Source: Clostridia bacterium (GTDB lineage Bacteria; Bacillota; Clostridia; Oscillospirales; CAG-272). Taken from it: DNA of 32,787 bases. Made by a program: the position numbers and the translations under genes. Where the stretch lies: positions 1 through 32,787 of the forward strand of contig JAFTPF010000001.1 in the NCBI GenBank assembly GCA_017463445.1, in the 5' to 3' direction. Of the stretch, positions 1-6,944 are shown piece by piece. The notes beneath the pieces are model-generated. The model had not been told where the DNA came from and did not search any database. It saw nothing but the letters and a program-made list of their open reading frames with translations. Positions within the stretch are counted from its first letter, which is position 1, and each line of letters starts with the position of its first letter.

Positions 1-16
1 AATGTGCTATGATTTA

Positions 17-74
17 GTCACGCAGGCTCCTTCCGTCACGCTTCGCGTGCCACCTCCCTCTCGGAGGGAGGCTC
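17..74 (-). repeat. Partial copy of MITE-like family (half element)
   Basis: This stretch resembles the reverse complement of the left half of the MITE-like element at 18356-18490. Both share the GCAGGCTCC and CTCCCTCTCGGAGGGAG blocks, with a short GC-rich palindrome between them (CACGC-TTC-GCGTG here). The outer ACCCAAGG terminus of the full copy is not visible, so it is either a half element or continues left of the window. No coding function is apparent. Bases 75-138 hold nothing recognisable. Confidence 0.6.
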
Positions 75-138
75 AGTAAGCTTTTGCTTTGTGCATTTTA
101 CCGATAGTATGTTATAAATGCTACTTTGTCAGTAATCT

Positions 139-160
139 GAGGGAGACGGTCGTCTCCCTC
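139..160. terminator. Hairpin terminator 3' of the unknown membrane protein gene
   Basis: The arms GAGGGAGAC and GTCTCCCTC form a perfect 9-bp stem around GGTC, just past the minus-strand stop codon at 168. The T-rich flank TTTCGTTTT lies on the plus side, so termination in that direction is also possible. Confidence 0.55.
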
Positions 161-167
161 TTTCGTT

Positions 168-839
168 TTACGGATCGCCGTTCAGACGGCGCAGGGTGTC
201 GTCCACTTTTTCCCGCAGGTCGGCCTTGGTCTTGCGGGATTGTGACCACAGGATGGCGCAGAATACCATCATAATGGGCAACAGGCAGAGGGCGATGTGA
301 AACAACACCCGATAGAGCCACAGGAAAAACAGAATGAATAAGAAGATGGGTACCGCAAGAAGATTGACGAAGTAGCCCAGCTTGCTCATGGTCTCCTCTT
401 TGATCGCCCGCTCCACGTTGACTTTGTCCAGGGCGTAGCGTCCTGTTTCGATGGATAGCCGGGCATCGCCCTCCAGCTTCGGCGGCTGGAAGGTGTGCAG
501 GTCGCGGCTGTAGGCACCGGGGATGAAAAAGAGGGTAAAATCATCATATCGGCAGGGCTTCACCGTGATCTTTGCCGAAAGCAGGATGGGATTGCACCGC
601 TGGTAGATCTGCTTGCGGATGGGCAAAGCGCGGGGGATGGCGGAGACGATCTGCCCGATCAGATACATTCCCCAGCCTCCACGGGGCGCCGCAGGCGCGG
701 TGGCGATCTGCTCCACGACAAATTCGCGCTCTCCCTCGGACAGGGTGAAGGCGTCCTTTTCTTTGGTGATGATCTCGCTGTGACGGCTGTCAGACAGGCG
801 GAGCGTCTCGTGTGTCAGTCCCAAAACGTGAACGGTCAT
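168..839 (-). CDS. Hypothetical membrane protein with C-terminal two-helix anchor
   Basis: I do not recognise the family of this 223-residue protein. Residues 1-150 are mostly soluble, with mixed charged and hydrophobic stretches. Residues about 157-198 hold two adjacent hydrophobic segments (around FLFILFFLWLY and LCLLPIMMVFCAILW) likely to form a membrane hairpin. A short, highly charged tail of about 25 residues follows. There is no signal peptide, so the large N-terminal part is probably cytoplasmic. The start is supported by an AGGAGG ribosome site a few bases upstream of the ATG and by a consensus promoter at 866-894. The gene is monocistronic here. The coding assignment rests on good start signals and a long uninterrupted frame; the function is unknown. 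Confidence 0.75.
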   Translation of the reverse strand: MTVHVLGLTHETLRLSDSRHSEIITKEKDAFTLSEGEREFVVEQIATAPAAPRGGWGMYLIGQIVSAIPRALPIRKQIYQRCNPILLSAKITVKPCRYDDFTLFFIPGAYSRDLHTFQPPKLEGDARLSIETGRYALDKVNVERAIKEETMSKLGYFVNLLAVPIFLFILFFLWLYRVLFHIALCLLPIMMVFCAILWSQSRKTKADLREKVDDTLRRLNGDP

Positions 840-865
840 GGCATCCTCCTTGGTGTACTGACTCT

Positions 866-894
866 ATCATAGCAGATCCGCCGCCCATTGTCAA
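866..894 (-). promoter_or_regulatory. Sigma-70-type promoter for the 168-839 gene
   Basis: On the minus strand TTGACA (889-894) and TATGAT (866-871) are separated by exactly 17 bases, 27 bases upstream of the ATG. Confidence 0.8.
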
Positions 895-939
895 GTCCGC
901 GGCGGGGTGCATAGAATGAGAATGTACGATATAGTTTGA

Positions 940-1063
940 TGGCAAGTATCTTGCAATAGCGTTCTTTAAACAGAACGCCGGGAGAATGGTCTGCGACCAT
1001 TACACAGCATTAAAAGAAGTTCTTGGAGGGTTTTAGGGAACCTTCTTTCAAGAAGGTTCCCTA
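940..1063 (-). repeat. Family B modular hairpin element, copy 1 (inverted)
   Basis: Read on the minus strand it begins with a long hairpin (TAGGGAACCTTCTT and its complement, about 1034-1063). The conserved box CCCTCCAAGAACTTCTTTTAA follows, then two small palindromes (985-1001, AATGGTC/GACCATT; 959-978, GCGTTCT/AGAACGC), and it closes with a GCAAGATACTTGCC-like palindrome (940-955). The same order of parts occurs in the copies at 20324, 30033 and 31870. Unlike those, this copy does not follow a stop codon on its own strand: it lies between divergent genes and ends 13 bases before the DUF3343 start codon. The stretch 895-939 shows nothing else. Confidence 0.7.
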
Positions 1064-1075
1064 AATAAAATATAT

Positions 1076-1396
1076 ATGCAAACTTGTTTGATTACTACGG
1101 TTACGATGACGCTGGCGATGAAGGGGAAGCGGCTGCTTGCCGCAGGCGGCATCGCCGCCCAGATCTCCCGCCTGCCGCCGAAGCTCACCGCCGCAGGGTG
1201 CGCGTGGGGGATCTCCATTGACTGCTCGCACTCCCGTCGGGCAAAAGAAATCATGGAGGTATCGGGTTTTTCTTACGGGAAGATGGTCTATGCCGACGGC
1301 ACGCCCGTCTCGTTTGGAAAATCGGAGCGGACGCCGCCTGCGGTGACGGGGATGCCACGCACCTCCGCTTTGCCGAAAGGAGGCGGAGGACGATGA
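1076..1396 (+). CDS. DUF3343 putative Se/S carrier-like protein
   Basis: This is a small protein of 106 residues. The N-terminal part (about residues 5-70) matches the pattern of DUF3343, the 'putative Se/S carrier' family: a short beta strand, a helix ending in LAMKGKRLLAAGGI, a proline-bearing strand, then the conserved cysteine segment AGCAWGISID. Family knowledge links DUF3343 with TIGR01977-type cysteine desulfurases and often with selenium-dependent hydroxylase maturation. The neighbour here is exactly such a desulfurase, and the stop codon overlaps its ATG (ATGA), so the two are translationally coupled. No selD or molybdenum hydroxylase gene is visible. The ATG at 1076 has no recognisable ribosome site, and a family B repeat sits directly upstream, so the native leader may have been replaced. 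The C-terminal 30 residues are poorly conserved-looking and proline/glycine-rich. Confidence 0.7.
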   Translation: MQTCLITTVTMTLAMKGKRLLAAGGIAAQISRLPPKLTAAGCAWGISIDCSHSRRAKEIMEVSGFSYGKMVYADGTPVSFGKSERTPPAVTGMPRTSALPKGGGGR

Positions 1397-2522
1397 TCTA
1401 TCTGGACAACGCCGCCACCTCCTTCCCAAAGCCCGAGACGGTCTATCTGGAGGCGGAACGGGTGATGCGGGAGTGCGGAGGCAATCCCGGGCGGGGAAGC
1501 CATGCTCTCGCCCTCGCCGCCGCCGAGGAGATCTATCGCTGTCGGGAGGCGGTGGCGGAGCTGCTCTGCGGCGATCCCGAGCGGGTGGTTCTGACGCCTA
1601 ACGCTACCGCCGCCCTCAATCTTACCTTGAAGGGGCTCTTGCGCTCGGGGGATCATGTGCTCACCTCTGCGCTCTCTCACAACAGCGTCCGCAGACCGCT
1701 GCACGATCTGGCAGAGATGGGTGTGAGTGTGGAGGAATACCCCGTCTTCCCGCGAGGGGAGAGCGTGGCGGCGGTCATCGGGCGGATGATCCGTCCTAAC
1801 ACCCGTGCGGTGGAGGTGACGGTGCGCTCCAATATCGTATCGGCAGGACTGCCCCTTGGCGAGATCGCCGCTCTGTGCAAACGGCGGGGGATCCTCCTTG
1901 TGGTGGACGCATCCCAGGGAGCGGGGGCGATGCCGCTTTCTATTCGCGATCTGGGCAGGGCGGTGATCTGCGCACCGGGACACAAGGGTCTGTACGGACT
2001 GCCCGGAAGCGGCTTCGCCCTTTTCTCCAAGGAGATCGATCCGAAACAGGTGCACCCACTGCTGTCGGGCGGGAGCGGTCTGCGCTCGGTCGATCCCGAG
2101 ATGCCCGACGTCTTCCCGAGCGGCTGGAGGCGGGGACGCTGAACGCGCCTGCCGCCGCCTCTTTACGAGCGGGGATCGAGGCGGTGCGCAAGGTGGGGAT
2201 CGCCGAGATCGAGCATCGGGAGCGGCTCCTGCGGCGACGGGCAGTTGCCATCCTTGCGGGGATGCGGCGGGTGCAGGTCTACCTGCCCCACGCCGACGAG
2301 GGGAGCATTGTGCTCTTTAGCGTCCACGGTCGCTCCGCCGCTGAGGTGGGGGAGCATCTGGATCGCCGCGGTATTGCCGTCCGCACGGGTCTTCATTGCG
2401 CACCGGGTGCGCACCGTCTGTTGGGAACGCCCGAGGGAGGCGCGGTACGGGCATCCTTCGGGATGTTCAATACCGAGGCGGATGTGATTGCCCTTTGCAG
2501 GGCGGTGAAGGAGCTATTATAG
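1393..2522 (+). pseudogene. Class V cysteine desulfurase (TIGR01977-like), single-base frameshift
   Basis: PLP-dependent cysteine desulfurase of the NifS/SufS class, releasing sulfur (or selenium) from cysteine. The first frame (from 1393) carries the N-terminal motif YLDNAATSFPKP and the PLP-lysine motif PGHKGLYGLPGSG, but stops at 2142 after an aberrant tail (SGWRRGR). The -1 frame resumes the family sequence at once (PERLEAGTLNAP) and runs to a stop at 2522, including the active-site cysteine loop RTGLHCAPGAH. One extra C in the CCC run at 2115-2117 would restore a continuous protein of about 376 residues, the usual family length. All key residues survive in the two halves, so this is either a very recent mutation or a sequencing/assembly error. 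The start has GGAGG just upstream and overlaps the DUF3343 stop codon. Confidence 0.8.
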
Positions 2523-2805
2523 AGACAAGTGCTACAGATCCGATCAACCGATCTGTGGCATTTGTTGTTTACAAAATGTTCACAAACAATCTGCAACAAA
2601 TCCGCTGTTTTAAAGGATTTATCAATAAGCAGAGTCCATTCTCCGATGCGACGGTGCTTTCCTTGTGGTGCCGTATCGCGTTTGATCGGGCGAACGGGAA
2701 CGCCGTCATCCTCCGACGGGTTCAAAACTCCTCTCACCTACCGTTTGCCGCGGCGTGGGGAAGGGACTCTGTGATTCTCTGAACACGAAAGGACTTATGA
2801 GAATA
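2523..2805. other. Intergenic region without a gene
   Basis: These 283 bases separate the desulfurase from the first lipoprotein gene. The left part has nested dyads: CAGATC/GATCTG at about 2535-2555, TTTGTTG/CAACAAA at 2561-2567 and 2594-2600, and TTGTTT/AAACAA inside that. They could be an operator or a weak terminator, but there is no T-run. I see no convincing promoter for the lipoprotein gene. Open frames here lack start signals and family resemblance. Confidence 0.4.
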
Positions 2806-4050
2806 ATGAAAATCAAACGATCGATCACACTTCTGTTGGCGGCGGCGATGCTTGCCGCTCCTCTGACCGCTTGCCAAAGCGGGCAGACAACCCAAGTGAC
2901 CGCCGCTTCCGACGACGAAACGGTCACGAAGCCTGCCTCTTTTACGCCCGATGAGATTTGGGAGAAGATGCAGACCTCCTCCTATCGCATCACGTCGGAG
3001 ACGAAGACCGAGGCCGAGGGCGTGCAGGTGAAGATGAAGTACGTGATCGAACGGCAGGCCAACCGTTTCCGGATGCAGTACGATCTGGATATGGGTTCGA
3101 TGGGCAAGATGTCGGAGGAGCTTTACTTCAATACCGCCAACGGGCGTGCCTACGCCGCGGTCGAAGGGGATTGGTACTACTATGTGGACAAGACCGTCGC
3201 CAGCGAAGAGATGATCCTGTCAGAGGTGTTTCTGATGATCGCGCCTGATCTGCTGTTTGCAAACGACAGCTATGAGTACGACGCCAAAGAGGCACGTTAT
3301 GCCATGAAGCAGGACGTTCTGAGCGAGCAGACCGGCTACGAGGGTGAAGATGCCGGGAAGGTCTCGCTCTATCTGTCCGAGGCGGACGGCGCGTACAGTA
3401 TTGCCATCAGCGACGGCACCGACGGCTCCGAAATGCGCATCGATATCGCCTTTGCGGACGTGACGGTGAAGATTCCTTCCGCTACCGAACTGCCCGACGT
3501 GGGCGGAGAGGGAGGCGGCGGTGAGGACGAAGCGGAGCTGCCCTATACCGGCGCCTCCCTGACCGCGCTACTGCTTCGAACCCAGCAGCTCAAGGTGGAT
3601 CTCGACAGTGTTCGTGCGACGGATTTTTCGCCCTGGAGCGGCGAAGAAGTAGATCATCTTTTCGACGGTACTACCGCCAAATGCGCGGGTCAGCGCAATT
3701 CTTCCGAAATGTGCATCTTCTTCTCTTTAGAGGAGGCGGCAACTCTGTCCGCTTATGTGATGGTCACCGGCAATGATACGGCGCAGTTTCCTTTCCGCAA
3801 TCCGGTAGAGTGGTATCTGCTGGGTACAAACCGCGCCAAAGCGATGACGTCATCGAGTCTGAATATGAGCGATTGGGCAGTTTTGGACTACGTTTACGAC
3901 GGCTCCCTGGAGACCGGCAATTTCGTCCGAAACGGCTACGCCATCGATCCCGCCGCACAGGGCGAGTATCGTTATTACGCGCTGGTGCTGTGCTATTCTC
4001 CCGATACGCAGTTCCAGCTCAGCGAGCTGGAGCTGTACGGCGCTCACTGA
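2806..4050 (+). CDS. Lipoprotein with LolA-like middle and discoidin-like C-terminal domain (paralogue 1)
   Basis: A secreted lipoprotein of about 414 residues. A short signal peptide ends in the lipobox LTAC (Cys23), followed by a Thr/Ser-rich linker. Residues ~45-225 begin with the shared motif TPDEIWEKM and look like a LolA/LppX-type beta-sheet lipoprotein fold (an inference from strand pattern). A Gly/Glu linker leads to a C-terminal domain of about 150 residues that fits an F5/8 type C (discoidin) fold: HLFDG near its start, then WYLLGTN, EYRYYALVL and the closing LSELELYG. Such domains bind carbohydrate or other surface ligands; the ligand is unknown. It is the first of three tandem paralogues and lacks the EEWYYN...GGGPG insertion of the other two. 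An ATG at 2797 is an alternative start, but its spacing to the AAAGGA ribosome site is very short. Confidence 0.8.
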   Translation: MKIKRSITLLLAAAMLAAPLTACQSGQTTQVTAASDDETVTKPASFTPDEIWEKMQTSSYRITSETKTEAEGVQVKMKYVIERQANRFRMQYDLDMGSMGKMSEELYFNTANGRAYAAVEGDWYYYVDKTVASEEMILSEVFLMIAPDLLFANDSYEYDAKEARYAMKQDVLSEQTGYEGEDAGKVSLYLSEADGAYSIAISDGTDGSEMRIDIAFADVTVKIPSATELPDVGGEGGGGEDEAELPYTGASLTALLLRTQQLKVDLDSVRATDFSPWSGEEVDHLFDGTTAKCAGQRNSSEMCIFFSLEEAATLSAYVMVTGNDTAQFPFRNPVEWYLLGTNRAKAMTSSSLNMSDWAVLDYVYDGSLETGNFVRNGYAIDPAAQGEYRYYALVLCYSPDTQFQLSELELYGAH

Positions 4051-4069
4051 TACCGAGGCGGATTGCCTC

Positions 4070-4098
4070 TTGACTTGGATGGAGAACCGTGTTATAAT
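4070..4098 (+). promoter_or_regulatory. Promoter for the second lipoprotein gene
   Basis: TTGACT (4070-4075) and a perfect TATAAT (4093-4098) are 17 bases apart, just after the first lipoprotein's stop codon. The second gene can therefore be transcribed on its own. Confidence 0.85.
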
Positions 4099-4143
4099 GA
4101 GACAAACGGTTAATCCGATCTGATGTGATAAGGAGATGGAATC

Positions 4144-5490
4144 ATGAAAACGATAAAACGAGGCGTTTGGGGCTTGGCGGTATTGCTGCTGAGCGCAGGC
4201 GTCCTGCTGACGGCGGCGTCCTGCAAGCGCAGCGGATCTGCCGAATCGGAGCTGCCGCCGCTTGATCTGATCTCTCCTGAAACCCTTTACGAGAAGATGC
4301 TGGAGGATGATCACTATCAGATCCACGCGCTGTACGACATCACCACCGCCGAGTCCGACCAGCGTTCGGTGGATTATTCGCTGACCAAGGACGGCGCTAC
4401 TCTCAAGTTCCGTTACAAGGAAACCACCGCCGCCGACGGCGAGTATCAGGAGATCACCTACGCCGATCTGGAAGCTGAGCGGTATATCTATCGGGATATT
4501 CTCTTCGATTGGGTCTACGACGCTCCCTCCGAGGAGTATGACAACGGCGATCTGGAGGGCTATCTCTACAACATCCTGCCGATGGATCCCGAGTTTATGC
4601 TGGAGGATCGCAATTTTATGGATCTTGCGGAAGGTGGGACGGTCTATGAGATCGACAAAGAAGCTTTCTTAGAGTTTATGGACGAGGAAGAGTATCCCGA
4701 TCTGCCCGTGACGCTGACTCTGCAGGTGGACGGACAGAGCTATCTGATCACCACCGCTTACGAGTTGTCCGGCGGTGAGGCGGTAGACAGTACTGTTCGG
4801 GTGACCTTCGAGGATATTGCTGTGGAGTTGCCTGAAGCGAAGCTGTCCATAAATTACGAGGACTGGGATGATCTGCCCTCTTCCATTTGCTATACGGGCA
4901 GTTATCTGGAAGCGGTGCTGGAGGGGAAACGGAACATTACCGAGGCAGGACTCATCGATGCAGACAGCGTCCGCTGTGACGGTATCAATACATATGAAAG
5001 CGAAGGCCCCGAGCATCTGTTTGACGGCGTGGATACTGCCGAGGAGTGGTATTATAATGCAGACGGATCGCTGAAAGCCAATGCTTCTCCCGGTTCCTGT
5101 GAGGGCGGCGGTCCCGGCAAATGCTGCGGCGCGACAGAGAATTCCCCCGCGTATTTCTTCTTTTCCTCTACCGAGCAGGTGACGGTAGCCTCCTATGTGC
5201 TCACCACCGCCAACGACGCTACGCTGTACGAAAACCGCACGCCTATCTATTGGGCGCTGTTTGGCTCCAACGATGAAGCCGCCGCCGATTGCACCGACTT
5301 TTACGATGCTGATTGGGTGACGCTGGATGCGGTCTACGACGATTCGCTGTATTATTCTGACAATTTCCAAAAAAACGGCTTTGATATTGACACGGATCGG
5401 CAAGGCGCGTACCGTTACTACTGCTTGATCGCCTATTCCGGCTCCGATCAGATCCAGATCGGCGAGCTGGAGCTGTACAGCACGAACTGA
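4144..5490 (+). CDS. Lipoprotein with discoidin-like C-terminal domain (paralogue 2)
   Basis: This 448-residue exported lipoprotein is paralogous to its two neighbours. The signal peptide has a hydrophobic core and a lipobox-like TAASC (Cys27). The middle part starts with SPETLYEKM and consists of alternating strands with the repeated phrase YLYNILPMDPEFML, also seen in paralogue 3. The C-terminal ~170 residues form the discoidin-like domain: HLFDGVDTAEEWYYN, GGGPGKCCG (at the place where ordinary discoidin domains have a 'TKW' segment), IYWALFGSNDE, AYRYYCLIAY and the final QIGELELY. The start is fixed by AAGGAG eight bases upstream and by the promoter at 4070. The protein is very acidic. 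It is probably displayed on the outer face of the membrane; ligand and role are unknown. Confidence 0.82.
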   Translation: MKTIKRGVWGLAVLLLSAGVLLTAASCKRSGSAESELPPLDLISPETLYEKMLEDDHYQIHALYDITTAESDQRSVDYSLTKDGATLKFRYKETTAADGEYQEITYADLEAERYIYRDILFDWVYDAPSEEYDNGDLEGYLYNILPMDPEFMLEDRNFMDLAEGGTVYEIDKEAFLEFMDEEEYPDLPVTLTLQVDGQSYLITTAYELSGGEAVDSTVRVTFEDIAVELPEAKLSINYEDWDDLPSSICYTGSYLEAVLEGKRNITEAGLIDADSVRCDGINTYESEGPEHLFDGVDTAEEWYYNADGSLKANASPGSCEGGGPGKCCGATENSPAYFFFSSTEQVTVASYVLTTANDATLYENRTPIYWALFGSNDEAAADCTDFYDADWVTLDAVYDDSLYYSDNFQKNGFDIDTDRQGAYRYYCLIAYSGSDQIQIGELELYSTN

Positions 5491-5563
5491 CACCGTGCTG
5501 AAGACGTCGGACGCACTATAATGGAACCGATCGAACCGAATCTCGAAGAAAGTGAAACTGACT

Positions 5564-6895
5564 ATGAAGTATTTGCACAAATCCGTTGGATTGTTGCTGG
5601 CAGGTGTGCTGACGGCATCGGCGCTGTTCTCCTGTAAGAGCGGTAACGGTGAACCGACCACCACCTCGGCGACCACCGCACAGCCCGAGGAAGAGGCTGC
5701 CCCGCAGGCGATCGTCTCTCCCGGGGATCTGTATCAGCTGTTGCTCCGTACGGCGGATTATACCATCGAAACAGAGCTGGTGCAGACCTATCCCGACTAC
5801 AAATACATTTGGGAGAGTAACCTGGATAAGGACGGCGGTCTTCTGTTGATCAGTACCGAGGAGCGTTATGATCGGGAGATCTCCTACAGGGAGAGCTACT
5901 ACTGCGATCTGGATCAGTCGGCGTATTACAATCGGGAAGGCGGAGACTGGGTCAGATACGAGGAGAGCGAAAGCATTTCCTTTGGTGAACTTGCGGATTA
6001 TGTGAATGATCTTCTGCCGCAGGATCCGCAGCGACTTTCCGACGATGCAAGCTACGAGGAGTACGATCCCGAAGCGCGGTCGTATCGGATGAAGGCTCAG
6101 GTTATGGAAGAGGTCTTTGCCGAAAACGACTGGGACGCTCCGCCGGAAGAATATTACCTTCACTATACCGAATCGGGCGAACGGTATGTCTTCACCTATT
6201 ATTGGAAGGATCAGGACATCACCTCGCGGATGAATACCGTCATCACCATGAAAGAGGTGGATCTGACGATCCCCGAAGTGGAGAACGCACCGATCGCCGA
6301 GGCTCCCTACGAGGGAGAGGCGCTGGACGCTGCTTTGCAGGGCTTCCGTCAGGTAGACCTGTCGGAGCGGGTGTATAACTTCTACACCGTGGGCTTTGAG
6401 CCGTGGGAAGACGAGGAAGCTCGGCGGATGTTTGACGGCGTCAAGACCTATGACGAGTGGTACTATAACGAGGACGGCACGCTGAAAGAGGGTGCCTCTC
6501 CCGATGCCGCCGAGGGCGGCGGTCCCGGCAAATGCGCGGGAACAATGGCAAATTACTGTCAGTTCGTCTTCGATTTCAACGAAACCATAGAGATCGCCGC
6601 GTACGTGCTCACTAATTCCAACGACAACCGGGAGTTCAGCCACCGCACGCCCGTCCGTTGGACGCTGTTCGGCTCCAACGACGAGAACGCCAGCGATGCC
6701 GATACCGCTTTTGAAGCCAACTGGATCACGCTGGACTATGTTTGGGATGGCGGTATGGGAAGCGAGAATTTTGCCTCCTACGGCTATCTGGTGGATTCGG
6801 AGAACCGCGGGGAGTACAGATATTACTGCCTGCAGATCACCTATTATTCCGGCAACCAGATCCAGATCGGTGAGCTGGAATTGTATGAAAAATGA
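5564..6895 (+). CDS. Lipoprotein with discoidin-like C-terminal domain (paralogue 3)
   Basis: The third tandem lipoprotein, about 443 residues. The signal peptide ends in lipobox LFSC (Cys24) and is followed by a Thr/Ala/Glu linker. The middle region opens with SPGDLYQLL, the counterpart of SPETLYEKM in paralogue 2, and contains YVNDLLPQDPQRL. The C-terminal discoidin-like domain shows MFDGVKTYDEWYYN, GGGPGKCAG, VRWTLFGSNDE, EYRYYCLQIT and QIGELELY at the very end. A TATAAT at 5517-5522 suggests its own promoter, although no good -35 is visible. The ATG at 5564 is preferred; a GTG 12 bases earlier is possible. A bidirectional terminator follows directly. The cysteine in GGGPGKC is shared with paralogue 2 but not typical of discoidin domains. 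Confidence 0.82.
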   Translation: MKYLHKSVGLLLAGVLTASALFSCKSGNGEPTTTSATTAQPEEEAAPQAIVSPGDLYQLLLRTADYTIETELVQTYPDYKYIWESNLDKDGGLLLISTEERYDREISYRESYYCDLDQSAYYNREGGDWVRYEESESISFGELADYVNDLLPQDPQRLSDDASYEEYDPEARSYRMKAQVMEEVFAENDWDAPPEEYYLHYTESGERYVFTYYWKDQDITSRMNTVITMKEVDLTIPEVENAPIAEAPYEGEALDAALQGFRQVDLSERVYNFYTVGFEPWEDEEARRMFDGVKTYDEWYYNEDGTLKEGASPDAAEGGGPGKCAGTMANYCQFVFDFNETIEIAAYVLTNSNDNREFSHRTPVRWTLFGSNDENASDADTAFEANWITLDYVWDGGMGSENFASYGYLVDSENRGEYRYYCLQITYYSGNQIQIGELELYEK

Positions 6896-6905
6896 ATACA
6901 CATCA

Positions 6906-6939
6906 AAACCTCGGTCGTGCGTAAGCGTGACCGAGGTTT
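6906..6939. terminator. Bidirectional terminator between lipoprotein 3 and lnt
   Basis: AAACCTCGGTC (6906-6916) pairs perfectly with GACCGAGGTTT (6929-6939) over 11 bp. It is followed by GGATTTT on the plus strand and TTTT on the minus strand, so it can serve both convergent transcripts. Confidence 0.85.
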
Positions 6940-6944
6940 GGATT

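Noticed and set aside
2111..2120. Programmed -1 ribosomal frameshift in the cysteine desulfurase gene
   Set aside because: There is no X-XXY-YYZ slippery heptamer and no known use of frameshifting in this family. A one-base deletion or sequencing error is simpler.
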